Source of the DNA: Limnomonas spitsbergensis
Lineage: Eukaryota > Chlorophyta > Chlorophyceae > Chlamydomonadales
DNA length: 64,000 nucleotides
Assembly: GCA_037349105.1 (NCBI GenBank)
Contig: JAYJMM010000112.1
Span: 5,912,501 to 5,976,500, forward strand
Direction: 5' to 3'
Made by a program: the position numbers and the translations under genes. Below are positions 20,701 to 31,057 of the stretch, in pieces. Numbering within the stretch: the first letter of the stretch is position 1; every line of letters starts with the position of its first letter. The notes beneath the pieces are model-generated. The model saw only the letters and a program-made list of their open reading frames with translations, was not told the origin of the DNA and ran no database searches.

Positions 20701-22158
20701 ACACACAGGAAATTTGTTGAAGCAGTTGAACTTTCACCCCTAGAAATGAGCCTTAGCCCTCGAGGCCACACCTACACCCACCTAAACAGCACTAGTGAGT
20801 CCCAGACGACCAGCAGAATTGACGATATTCTCACAAACCTGGATATGGGCATCATCAAAAGTAAGACCAACGTCCTCCAAATAGGAACCCAATCAGATCA
20901 CACACCCCTGCTAGGCATCATTGAGCTGAGAAACACAGGGATTTTCATCCCCACCATAAAAAACCAGCCCACACGCCCCTCCACCCGGGTCCTGGTCCGC
21001 CCTATCAGCCTCACCGACAAGACAGCCTTCGCTAACAAAATCTCCACCTTCTCAGAGGGTATCGCCGGTGAGACTCGAGACCTACACCAGAAAATGCAGC
21101 TGGTAATTAAAGAAGATATCCAGCCGTACTTCGACAGAATTGAGTCCGAAGACGGGAAGACAAGCAATCGCCTACCCATTATTCAGGGACAACATGCGGC
21201 GGTAAAAGTGAATGAGCTAAGTGAACAACTGTTGAGTGCTCTACAGAAGACACAAGCGATCGCCTTACAGACATGCGAGTGCAAAAACACTAACCCCTCT
21301 GGCACCCACCTCCGCTCACGGGTTTTGTCCCGAAAAAGAGTAATGTTATGCAAGCACTTTCATGCCAGTCGTGAGATTAGAAATGAAGTCCGCAATACTG
21401 CTACTGACACAACTACAGGGATGCAAGAAATCATAGCTAACCAAACTGATCTCCCCAGCGGTATGGAGAAGAGACTGAACAAAGCCACAACCTTGGAGAC
21501 AAACGTGGGCATGAATAATGGGCAGATCCTCTCACAAGTCATCAGAGGCATTAGGTCCGAGATCCGGACCATGGACAAGGAACAGGACAAGCAAAATCTC
21601 GACCAAGCGATCAAAGCTACCAGAGACCTCATTAACAAAAAACCAAAGATGGCAAACAGGAACATCTTCAAGAAACCAACCTCCGGAACCAACTACAAAG
21701 CCCTTCTGGACCCGGCCACAAACCAAATCACTGACGACCCCAAGAAAATGATTACAATTGTCGAGGAACATTTCACCAAATTGCTGACCCCATGTGCCCC
21801 CAAGAGCGGCAAATACCACCCTCATGAGGTCACTCGGCAGTATCCACGGACAAAGGGCCCTGATAAATTTACCTTGGAAACGCTGGCAACCCGTCTCCCA
21901 AACCGAACATGGTTGCACAAAATAATCCAGCAATCCTCAGTATTTGAAGAATGCCTGCACACCCTAAGTGATGGGAAATCACCGGGACCAGATGGGATCG
22001 TGAATGAACTGCTAAAAATGATGACCTACGAGTTCAAGGAGTGCATGCACATGCTCATGATCATTAAGTATGTGGGCAACCGGTGTGACCCCAGACGAAT
22101 GGAAACAAAGCACTACACAATTGTTGGAGAAGGCGCCGGATGGAACCTTGATAGATAA
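17737..22158 (+). CDS. LINE polyprotein, N-terminal frame: protease-like domain, APE, start of RT
   Basis: The first ATG is at 17737; the frame is open from 17713, from which residues are numbered here. Residues up to about 440 are Lys/Arg-rich and may bind nucleic acid. A papain-fold, Josephin/OTU-like domain follows: FFCQAHALAMLLG with C456, H573 and D588; the 15-residue His-Asp spacing matches the His-Asn spacing of Josephin deubiquitinases. APE endonuclease spans about 820-1070, with N827, E854, LGDWNA (D976), SRIDD near 1036 and SDH (D1062, H1063), the residues used to nick target DNA. RT begins with GKSPGPDG near 21973. The frame then shifts and ends at TAA 22156, because one extra base near 22069 separates it from the next frame. 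Confidence 0.85.
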   Translation: MHTNALMHATYRCRSWAISISKVAIPTPGCPGIGPLMTPSTLRTWQPMSYTEGCDTVYKEIPRTQVSSKMFEYRKIALRHLEVCQKQETHARTMQGCNKTVTMRCEDTAKLTTLDQESVTMGSTSCQHVAPNRTQIHANILNSGMLFYPSPHSDKQEKQKRKRKPMKYHESCMVSHRKAILIYVRAKYAMHLSNEETRWGLYGKAFQRQVHRLLNNRRKRTRDSRQTAQKRKTPANRKDEIQQRARGTQTAKVAKRSAPGSASCTTHIENRYSKQVPVNDSDVYPPNAKQITQPYTSAQPSRRAHKDTMHDACRAKKPNMPCKAAHQASSEYKGKLTHAPKMHPLKREYATTEQLNQGVTKRYLHRGTFRSKQNTATNRMRCDHHEHAHSPTGSHTKERIDRLGEGTLNHKPEMLNPNRGGSKHPSHISTTCHIPRDIHYEKQHKFFCQAHALAMLLGRPLPQTHKEIMTWFLGQKQNPTYAHHKRVLNHRDFPQFDPISGNFSDPAWAFYAFQHYQLNYKIIREIGQPQLLTTQVLDRTLHQMKQTQNYHLNGFIVHSSEPYHHASTLLRHDDKWYWLDSEKPYRAPLFGEEGIRNLNELTKTTTSIYGYFHAEALAECTTACFLFPPVPHTPEEGGDIDSPPKNLTPPQPQPPELQETPLTLPTLPPARTTLPPSRTNAAPLTEVTFPDSPRCAIKGRTNKGQEKTHDIERTKQNKMAPKGYVRKLKKKQSKRNNALPHTTEGKKPKKLSQALILSYITTAITDTPKPAKQNTRVKQILKNRLDQENTSLPRQPSAPLYGEDQTACQPATLRMITANVQGAYTAKYDIEMTIQQHNPDILVLTETNMLPKRKKARWLQEALQGYQYWACTHSEQGRGLRGVIIAIKEHIAVLGKATRTEGDNCNGRILNVAIHLPHSRPINITGVYAPAGCSPEEETERLKMYSILTESMQETQNCNPSCHIMLGDWNATLLEGDRSSGHTYHKDETHRKFVEAVELSPLEMSLSPRGHTYTHLNSTSESQTTSRIDDILTNLDMGIIKSKTNVLQIGTQSDHTPLLGIIELRNTGIFIPTIKNQPTRPSTRVLVRPISLTDKTAFANKISTFSEGIAGETRDLHQKMQLVIKEDIQPYFDRIESEDGKTSNRLPIIQGQHAAVKVNELSEQLLSALQKTQAIALQTCECKNTNPSGTHLRSRVLSRKRVMLCKHFHASREIRNEVRNTATDTTTGMQEIIANQTDLPSGMEKRLNKATTLETNVGMNNGQILSQVIRGIRSEIRTMDKEQDKQNLDQAIKATRDLINKKPKMANRNIFKKPTSGTNYKALLDPATNQITDDPKKMITIVEEHFTKLLTPCAPKSGKYHPHEVTRQYPRTKGPDKFTLETLATRLPNRTWLHKIIQQSSVFEECLHTLSDGKSPGPDGIVNELLKMMTYEFKECMHMLMIIKYVGNRCDPRRMETKHYTIVGEGAGWNLDR

Positions 22159-25100
22159 GAAGAGGCCTATCGGGATGCTAAATGCCCTATACAAACTCTG
22201 GACGAGGCTCCAAACAAGGGCTATGTCCGACTACGCTGAAAAACACCTGCTTCTGAGCTCTACCCAAAAGGGGTTCAGGACAAAAGCCAGCACCATGGAC
22301 CAACTTCAGATGCTAGTCATGGCGCTCGAAGATGCGCGACACACCGGCCAGAATATCTATAACCTACAAGTCGACTTCTCATCAGCCTTTAACATGATGG
22401 ATCACGACATTCTCCTCATGATCATGTATGACCTAGGGTTCCCTACAGATGCGGTAGATGCAGTTAACAACCTGTACATGGGGGCAACAACCCAGGTCCG
22501 ATGGGGCACAGAGCTCACTGGAAAGATCCCCATGGGGCGGGGCAGCATACAGGGGGACACTCTGTCACCCCTCCTTTTCCTCATCTACATTGAACCACTG
22601 CTCCGGTGGGCCCAAGTCGGGGCCAGGGGCTACATGTTTGGATGCATAGATGACATTAACGCTCGCATGGAGCACTCACTCAGCAATGCAGCCTATGCAG
22701 ACGACTTGTCAATGCTGACAAGTAAACTGTCGGACCTGCACGTACAAGCAGAGAAACTTAGTCTCTACTCCGACTTTGCGAAAATGAAGGTCAACACTGG
22801 GAAAACTCTAGTATCAGGTGTCCTTTATCAAAACATCCGCACAGGACTATATGGGAACAAGGATGCTCTGGTGCAAATAAGAAGACAACTAGAAAACCAG
22901 ATAATGGTCCAAGGACAATATGTGCAACACCTCCCCCCCATAGATCCCTTCAGATACCTCGGTGCAGAGCTCACGATGACACTAGACTGGAAGTTCCAGC
23001 ACCAAAACTTGATAAAGAAGGCAAGGCAAAAGATTGAGGAGCTGCAAGCCTCACATGCCACTCCAAGACAAATTAAACATATCATTGAGACAACTATCAA
23101 GCCCTCAATCTCAAACACCTTTGGGATAACCCCATGCACGGGAGCTGACCTTCAGATTCTAGACAGCATCATGGCCACAGCCGTCAAGAAGGCGTACGGA
23201 CTGTGGAGATGTGCCAACTCAGCTACCGTACACCAAGATGTCGCGTCCTTTGGGCTGGGGTGTGCATCCCTGGCGACAGAATACGCAAAGAAGAATGCAG
23301 AACTGCTCATCACATCCCTACGCGATGAAGGACGCATGGGCACAGTCACTCGAAGTCTCATGGAGAAGCAGCTCAAATACATGGGCGGGTGCCCCACAGG
23401 GTTTAAAGACACCCAACAGGCTAAACATTGCATGCGGCTCAGACAACTGTCCCATATCACAGATAATGACCTGGTCATCATGAAAAGCAATGTGCAACAA
23501 TTCACTGCACATACCCCGGAACTCGCCCAAGCGCTAGAACAGCTTAACCCTGCCACTGCTGCCCTCCCTGCCACAGATCCCCTCAATGCGTACACCCTGC
23601 TTCAACCCTTGTTTCACCTGGGGATCACTCACCTAGCAGACCTGACGGAACAGGGAGGCAAGCACGTGATGGATGGGAGAGGCCTGAGAAACAGATACGG
23701 GAGAAATGTCAAAGACAAGCACATCATAGCCTTAAACAGACTCTCAGTCATGGCAAACAACGGACCCGGTGCAGACAGAGACCTTAGAGACATGATACGA
23801 AAAAGAAACACGGTGTTGAGCCTCCCAAAGGATCAAAGAGAGATACACGAGGGAAACATGTACATCACTGCTATAGCAAGAAACCCCATGCCAACGGGAA
23901 CCATGTTTCAGGCTTCCCTTCACCCCGACCAGACACTGATCACCCAGTATCTGAATACCAAGGACATCGGCATTCCAAAAGCAACAGAAACAGAGAGACC
24001 GGGAGACCTCGCTGATACCCCAGACCCCACACAGCAACAAGAGAGCACAGCAAACCTGACTGGACAGCAAGGCAGCAAGAAGAAACAGCATTGGCGCAAG
24101 GACCCTACCCTCCATAGAGACAAGAAAAGACAAGGATGCTCGTCAACTACGAGCCTACGGAAAGAGATTGCGGCCCCACGCAGAAAGTGCCAGATAACAG
24201 GAGCATGCCTATGTACCAGACATGACTACAAAAGGAAAGAGGCAGAGCGCATTTTTGCATTTGCCGAAAGCAAAATATCAGAAGGAGAAAGGGCGGCAAC
24301 AGTCATACAAGAGATGTATGGGCACACCAACCAAGTAGCAGCCATCACAGGCTGGAGGATGGTCACAGAGCCAAGCAAAGGACGCCACCAACGAGGGAAA
24401 GACAGAATCAAGCAAATTCAATACCAAGTCACCTGGCACCCAAGCATCATCGATGAATGGGCCATCCCATACCACAGCATGGCAGGGTACACACCAGAGA
24501 AGATAGAGGCTTCTTGCCGGAAGACTCTTGGACTTGGTCAAGACCTGCATGCCCATGATTGGGCAGGTGTTGCAGCATGCGAATGTTGCTGGAACCCACA
24601 TAGCCTGCAGTACGATGACGCATCGGGATGCTATGATGACATCATCACATGCGATGTTTGCTACAAGTACTTTCATGTCCAATGCCTAGGCCAACCAGTG
24701 GAATGGAGACCCAGCGAAGACAAATGGACATGCCCGGCGTGTACACATGCAACTAGCACCACACAAGTTAAGGGGCTGGTTAAAGTCACATGGGAGCCTA
24801 GCTGGGAACCTGAAGAGATGCTCCTAACCGAAGAAAACACGGCCGCCCTCCTACGACAATGGATCTCTGAAAACCACGACCAGCCACCTGCGAGGACCTC
24901 CGAAGGCACCATGCTAGATAGGCACCTGTCTAACATGGCCCGACAAGGGTTTCACCAAAATCACAGCGATTGGGATACCACCCTGGGAGACAATATCCGG
25001 GAAATGATAACCTTCGACATGGAGCCAATTAACCCGCAACTGGACATCCATGCTGTGACGGGAGAGTGTAAAATCGAAGTGAGAGAGTTTGAGACATGGA

Positions 25101-26004
25101 ACCCTAAGAGTACCAACCAAATCACGACTACGGAGATGGCATGCGTGTACAAGGGGAACAGCCGGTGCGCCGGGACAATCGCCAAAGACAGACTCGTCAC
25201 CCTCAGAAGATTGTATGAACAGGCTGCATATGAAGGCATCCATGCTAAAATGATGCCTCTCCCATCCTCCTTTGAAGAGGAAGTGGTTGACCTCATCATC
25301 AGACACAAGGAGGGGACAAAGACACAGACCAAACAAATACAAGACAATTTCAGCATCCCACCACAATTCAGAGCGTTGATAGACACGCACTTTGGCATCT
25401 CCAAGGAACGGTTTTCTAGCCCCCTCCAAGTTCGAGATCACGCCACCACCTATTGGAGTATATTCCCGAGGGACCAGGCCTTCCAAGCACAAACAAATGC
25501 CCTCCAACACAGGTGGACAGGGTACTCACATGCCTTCCCAAACCGGGACGAACCATCCCTCGAGAAAGCAGTCCGATGGGCAGTATGGTCTGCAGATATG
25601 ACCGGGGAACCGACAGCTACTGTCTTGTACCTGCCCAGGGGGATGAAGTCGTCAGGCAAACCCTCATACCAAAAGTGGTTGGACAAATATCCGCAATACT
25701 GTACAAGAATAGCCAGCACCAAGAGCTCCCCTTTCCCCTTGTGGAAAGAGGAGAGTTGGACGCAAGGAGCAACCCCGCCACCCATGCACAAATGCCACAT
25801 GGACATAATCGTTGTGTGGAACAAAGAAGCCCAGTCCGAGCAAATCGGGTGGAAACAGGATCTTCTCATCAGACTGCTCCGCACAACCCTCGCACATGTA
25901 GAAAAACACCCGCAAGCCGGGGCCACCCCCCTGCTAACCGCAACATGGACCCGACCTCCTCCCCCATTTGGGAAGAGGGTGGAAGAAGATCAAGGAGAGC
26001 AGAA
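22070..26004 (+). CDS. LINE polyprotein, C-terminal frame: RT, PHD-like finger, Dam-like domain
   Basis: Numbered from 22070, the frame resumes RT right after the shift: catalytic D102 in LQVDFSSAFN, QGDTLSPLLF at 161-170 and YADD at 209-212. RT thus appears complete apart from the frame break. A PHD-like Cys/His cluster spans about 837-891 (CECC, CDVCYKYFHVQC, then CPAC). Two VTW-containing stretches near 785 and 905 faintly recall chromodomains. From about 1095 to 1250 the pattern resembles phage-type Dam N6-adenine methyltransferases (FGxxxxRFSSP, NALQHRW, EKAVRWA, ATVLYLP, DIIVVW), but FPNRDE stands where [DN]PP[YFW] is expected, so catalysis is unlikely. There is no stop at the end of the element; the frame runs on into satellite to 27547. 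Confidence 0.82.
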
Positions 26005-27580
26005 CCAGCATGCACCCCAAGCACCCGTCTTTCCTGTGCCCTCCTGGTGGGTGTTGCGCTTCATTGGCATGCACCGCGACTGCCCATGTTTCCTGCGCAT
26101 TTTTGGTGGGTGTTGCGCTTCACTGGTACGCACCGCAACCGCCCATATTTCCTGTGCCCTGCTGGTGGGTGTTGCGCTTTACCAGCATGCACCCCAACCG
26201 CCTGTATTTCCTATGCCCTGCTGGTGGGTGTTGCGCTTCAATGGCATGCACCGCAGCCGCCCGTATTTTATGTGCCCTGTTGGTGGGTGTTGCGCTTCAA
26301 CAGCATGCACCCCAACTGCCCATATTTCATGTGCCCTGCTGGTGGGTGTTGCGCTTCAACAGCATGCACCCCAACCGCCCGTATTTCCTATGCCCTGCTG
26401 GTGGGTGTTGCGCTTCAATGGCATGCACCGCAACCGCCCGTATTTTATGTGCCCTGCTGGTGGGTGTTGCGCTTCACCAGCATGCACCCCAAGCGCGCAT
26501 ATTTCCTGTGCCCTCCTGGTGGGTGTCGCGCTTTACCAGCATGCACCCCAAGCACCCGTCTTTCCTGCGCCCTCCTGGTGGGTGTTGCGCTTCATTGGCA
26601 TGCACCGCGACCGCCCGTGTTTCCTGCGCATTTCTGGTGGGTGTTGCGCATCACTGGTACGCACCGCAACCGCCCATATTTCCTGTGCCCTGCTGGTGGG
26701 TGTTGCGCTTCACCAGCATGCACCCCAAGCGCGCATATTTCCTGTGCCCTCCTGGTGGGTGTCGCGCTTTACCAGCATGCACCCCAAGCACCCGTCTTTC
26801 CTGTGCCCTCCTGGTGGGTGTTGCGCTTCATTGGCATGCACTGCGACCGCCCGTGTTGCCTACGCTCTGCTGGTGGGTGTTGCGCTTCACAGGTATACAC
26901 CGCAACCGCCCATATTTCCTGTGCCCTGCTGGTGGGTGTTGCGCTTCACTAGCATGCACACCAAGCGCCCGCATTTCCTGTGCCATGCTGGTGGGTGTTG
27001 CCCTTCACCAGCATGCACCCCAACCGCCCGTATTTCCTGTGCCCTGCTCGTGGGAGTTGCGCTTCACCAGCATGCTCCCCAACCGCCCGTACTTCCTATG
27101 TCCTGCTGGTGGGTGTTGCGCTTCAATGGCATGCACCGCAACCGCCCGTATTTTATGTGCCCTGCTAGTGGGTGTTGCGCTTCACCAGCATGCACCCCAA
27201 GCGCGTATATTTCCTGTGCCCTCCTGGTGGGTGTCGCGCTTTACCAGCATGCACCCCAAGCACCCGTCTTTCCTGTGCCCTCCTGGTGGGTGTTGCGCTT
27301 CATTGGCATGCACCGCGACCGCCCGTGTTTCCTGCGCATTTCTGGTGGGTGTTGCGCATCACTGGTACGCACCGCAACCGCCCATATTTCCTGTGCCCTG
27401 CTGGTGGGTATTGCGCTTCACCAGCATGCACCCCAAGCGCCCACATTTCCTGTGCCCTGCCAGTGGGTGTTGCGCTTCACCAGCAAGCACCCCACGCGCC
27501 CATATTTCCTGTGCCCTCCTGGTGGGTGTCGCACTTCACCAGCATAAACCCCAAGCGCCCGTATTTCTTGTGCCCTGCTG

Positions 27581-30551
27581 GTGGATGTTGCGCTTCAACA
27601 GCATGCACCCCAACCGCCCGCATTTCCTGTGCCCTGCTCGCGGGAGTTGCGCTTCACCAGCATGCTCCCCAACCGCCCGTACTTCCCATGTCCTGCTGGT
27701 GGGTGTTGCGTTTCACCAGCATGCACCGCAACTGCCCGTATTTCCTGTGTCCTGCTGGTGGGTGTTTCGCTTCAATGGCATGCACCGCAACCGCCCGTAT
27801 TTCCTATGCCCTGCTGGTGGGTGTTTCGCTTCATTGGCATGCACCGCGACCGCCCGTGTTTCCTGAGCCCTGTTGGTGGGTGTTTCGCTTCACCAGCATG
27901 CACCCCAAGCGCCCATATGTCCTATGCCCTGCTGGTGGATGTTGCACTTCACCAGCATGCACCCTAAGCGCCCGTATTTCCTGTGCCTTGCTGGTGGGTG
28001 TTGCGCTTCAATGGCATGCACCGCAACCGCCCGTATTTCCTGTGTCTTGCTGGTGGGTGTTGCGCCTCACCAGCATGCACCGCAACTGCCCGTATTTCCT
28101 GTGCCCTGCTGGTGGATGTTGCGCTTCACCAGCATAAACCCCAAGTGCCCGTATTTCCTGTGCCCTCCTGGTGGGTGTTGCGCTTCACCAGCATGCACCC
28201 CAAGCGCCCATATTTCCTTCGCCTTGCTAGTGGGTGTTGCGCTTCACCAGCATGCACCGCAACCGCCCATATTTCCTGTGCCCTCCTAGTGGGTGTTGCA
28301 CTCCACCAACATGCACCCCAAGCGCCCATATTTCCTGTGCCCTGCTGGTGGGTGTTGCGCTTCATTGGCATGCACCGCGACTGCCCATGTTTCCTGCGCA
28401 TTTTTGGTGGGTGTTGCGCTTCACTGGTACGCACCGCAACCGCCCATATTTCCTGTGCCCTGCTGGTGGGTGTTGCGCTTTACGAGCATGCACCCCAACC
28501 GCCTGTATTTCCTATGCCCTGCTGGTGGGTGTTGCGCTTCAATGGCATGCACCGCAGCCGCCCGTATTTTACGTGCCCTGCTGGTGGGTGTTTCGCTTCA
28601 ACAGCATGCACCCCAACCGCCCATATTGCATGTGCCCTGCTGGTGGGTGTTGCGCTTCAACAGCATGCACCCCAACCGCCCGTATTTCCTATGCCCTGCT
28701 GGTGGGTGTTTCGCCTCATTGGCATGCACTGCGACCGCCCGTGTTTCCTACGCTCTGCTGGTGGGTGTTGCGCTTCACAGGTATACACCGCAACCGCCCA
28801 TATTTCTTAAGCCCTGCTGGTGGGTGTTGCGCTTCACTAGCATGCACACCAAGCGCCCGCATTTCCTGTGCCATGCTGGTGGGTATTGCCCTTCACCAGC
28901 ATGCACCCCAACCGCCCGTATTTCCTGTGCCCTGCTCGTGGGAGTTGCGCTTCACCAGCATGCTCCCCAACCGCCCGTACTTCCTATGTCCTGCTGGTGG
29001 GTGTTGCGCTTCAATGGCATGCACCGCAACCGCCCGTATTTTATGTGCCCTGCTGGTGGGTGTTGCGCTTCACCAGCATGCACCCCCAGCGCGCATATTT
29101 CCTGTGCCCTCCTGGTGGGTGTCGCGCTTTACCAGCATGCACCCCAAGCACCCGTCCATCCTGTGCCCCCTGGTGGTGGTTGCGCTTCATTGGCATGCAC
29201 TGCGACCGCCCGTGTTTCCTGCGCATTTCTGGTGGGTGTTGCACATCACATGTACGCACCGCAACCGCCCATATTTCCTGTGCCCTGCTGGTGGGTGTTG
29301 CGCTTCACCAGCATGCACCGCAACCGCCCATATTTCCTGTGCCCTGCCAGTGGGTGTTGCGCTTCACCAGCATGCACCCCAACCGCCCTTATTTCCTGTG
29401 CCCTGCTCGTGGGTGTTGCGCTTCACCAGCATGCTCCCCAACCGCCCGTACTTCCTTTGTCCTGCTGGTGGGTGTTGCGCTTCAAGGGCATGCACCGCAA
29501 CCGCCCGTATTTTATGTGCCCTGCTGGTGGGTGTTGCGCTTCACCAGCATGCACCCCAAGCGCGCATATTTCCTGTGCCCTCCTGGTGGGTGTCGCGCTT
29601 TACCAGCATGCACCCCAAGCTCCTGTCTTTCCTGTGCCCTCCTGGTGGGTGTTGCGCTTCATTGGCATGCACCGCGACCGCCCGTGTTTCCTGCGCATTT
29701 CTGGTGGGTGTTGCGCTTCACTGGTACGCACCGCAACCGCCCATATTTCTAAAGCCCTGCTGGTGGGTGTTGCGCTTCACCAACATGCACCCCAAGCGCC
29801 CACATTTCCTGTGCCCTGCCAGTGGATGTTGCGCTTCAACAGCATGCACCCCAACCGCCCGCATTTCCTGTGCCCTGCTCGCGGGAGTTGCGCTTCACCA
29901 GCATGCTCCCCAACCGCCCGTGCTTCCCATGTCCTGCTGGTGGGTGTTGCGTTTCACCAGCATGCACCGCAACTGCCCGTATTTCCTGTGTCCTGCTGGT
30001 GGGTGTTGCGCTTCAATGGCATGCACCGCAACCGCCCGTATTTCCTATGCCCTGCTGGTGGGTGTTTCGCTTCATTGGCATGCACCGCGACCGCCCTTGT
30101 TTCCTGAGCCCTGCTGGTGGGTGTTTCGCTTCACCAGCATGCACCCCAAGCGCCCATATGTCCTATGCCCTCCTGGTGGATGTTGCACTTCACCAGCATG
30201 CACCCTAAGCGCCCGTATTTCCTGTGCCTTGCTGGTGGGTGTTGCGCTTCAATGGCATGCACCGCAACCGCCCGTATTTCTCTTGTCTTGCTGGTGGGTG
30301 TTGCGCCTCACCAGCATGCACCGCAACTGCCCGTATTTCCTGTGCCCTGCTGGTGGATGTTGTGCTTCACCAGCATAAACCCAGAGTGCCCGTATTTCCT
30401 GTGCCCTGCTGGTGGGTGTTGCGCTTCACCAGCATGCACCCCAAGCGCCCATATTTCCTGCGCCTTGCTAGTGGATGTTCCGCTTCACCAGCATGCACCG
30501 CAACCGCCCATATTTCCTGTGCCCTCCTAGTGGGTGTTGCACTCCACCAAC
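27581..30551 (+). repeat. 730-bp block repeated at a distance of 2,241 bp in the 59-bp array
   Basis: Variant order in about 27581-28310 recurs in about 29822-30551. The offset is 2,241 bp, that is 38 units minus 1 bp. The blocks diverge on both sides. Confidence 0.65.
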
Positions 30552-31057
30552 ATGCACCCCAACCGCCCATATTTCCTGTGCCCTGCTGGTGGGTGTTGCG
30601 CTTCACCAGCATGCACCCCAAGCGCCCATATTTCCTGTGCCCTCCTGGTGGGTGTCGCGCTTTACCAGCATGCACCCCAAGCACCCGTCTTTCCTGTGCC
30701 CTCCTGGTGGGTGTTGCGCTTCATTGGCATGCACCGCGACTGCCCATGTTTCCTGCGCATTTTTGGTGGGTGTTGCGCTTCACTGGTACGCACCGCAACC
30801 GCCCATATTTCCTGTGCCCTGCTGGTGGGTGTTGCGCTTTACCAGCATGCACCCCAACCGCCTGTATTTCCTATGCCCTGCTGGTGGGTGTTGCGCTTCA
30901 ATGGCATGCACCGCAGCCGCCCGTATTTTATGTGCCCTGCTGCTGGGTGTTGCGCTTCAACAGCATGCACCCCAACCGCCCATATTTCATGTGCCCTGCT
31001 GGTGGGTGTTGCGCTTCAACAGCATGCACCCCAACCGCCCGTATTTCCTATGCCCTG

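Larger units (their letters stand above)
17598..26004 (+). mobile_element. APE-type non-LTR retrotransposon (LINE) with protease-, PHD- and Dam-like domains
   Basis: The element fills the gap between the two satellite arrays. In order it has a short 5' leader, a long basic N-terminal region, a papain-fold cysteine protease-like domain, APE endonuclease, reverse transcriptase, a PHD-like finger and a Dam-like C-terminal domain. Apart from one 1-nt frameshift near 22069 it is open for about 8.2 kb, so the copy is young or recently active. No poly-A or simple-repeat tail and no clear target-site duplication are visible, and the 3' end passes directly into the 59-bp satellite in frame, so the 3' end is truncated or rearranged. 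Confidence 0.85.

Noticed and set aside
22042..22100. Programmed ribosomal frameshift between the two LINE frames
   Set aside because: The shift falls inside the RT domain and no slippery heptamer or downstream structure is evident; a single-base indel is simpler. Kept only as an alternative to test.
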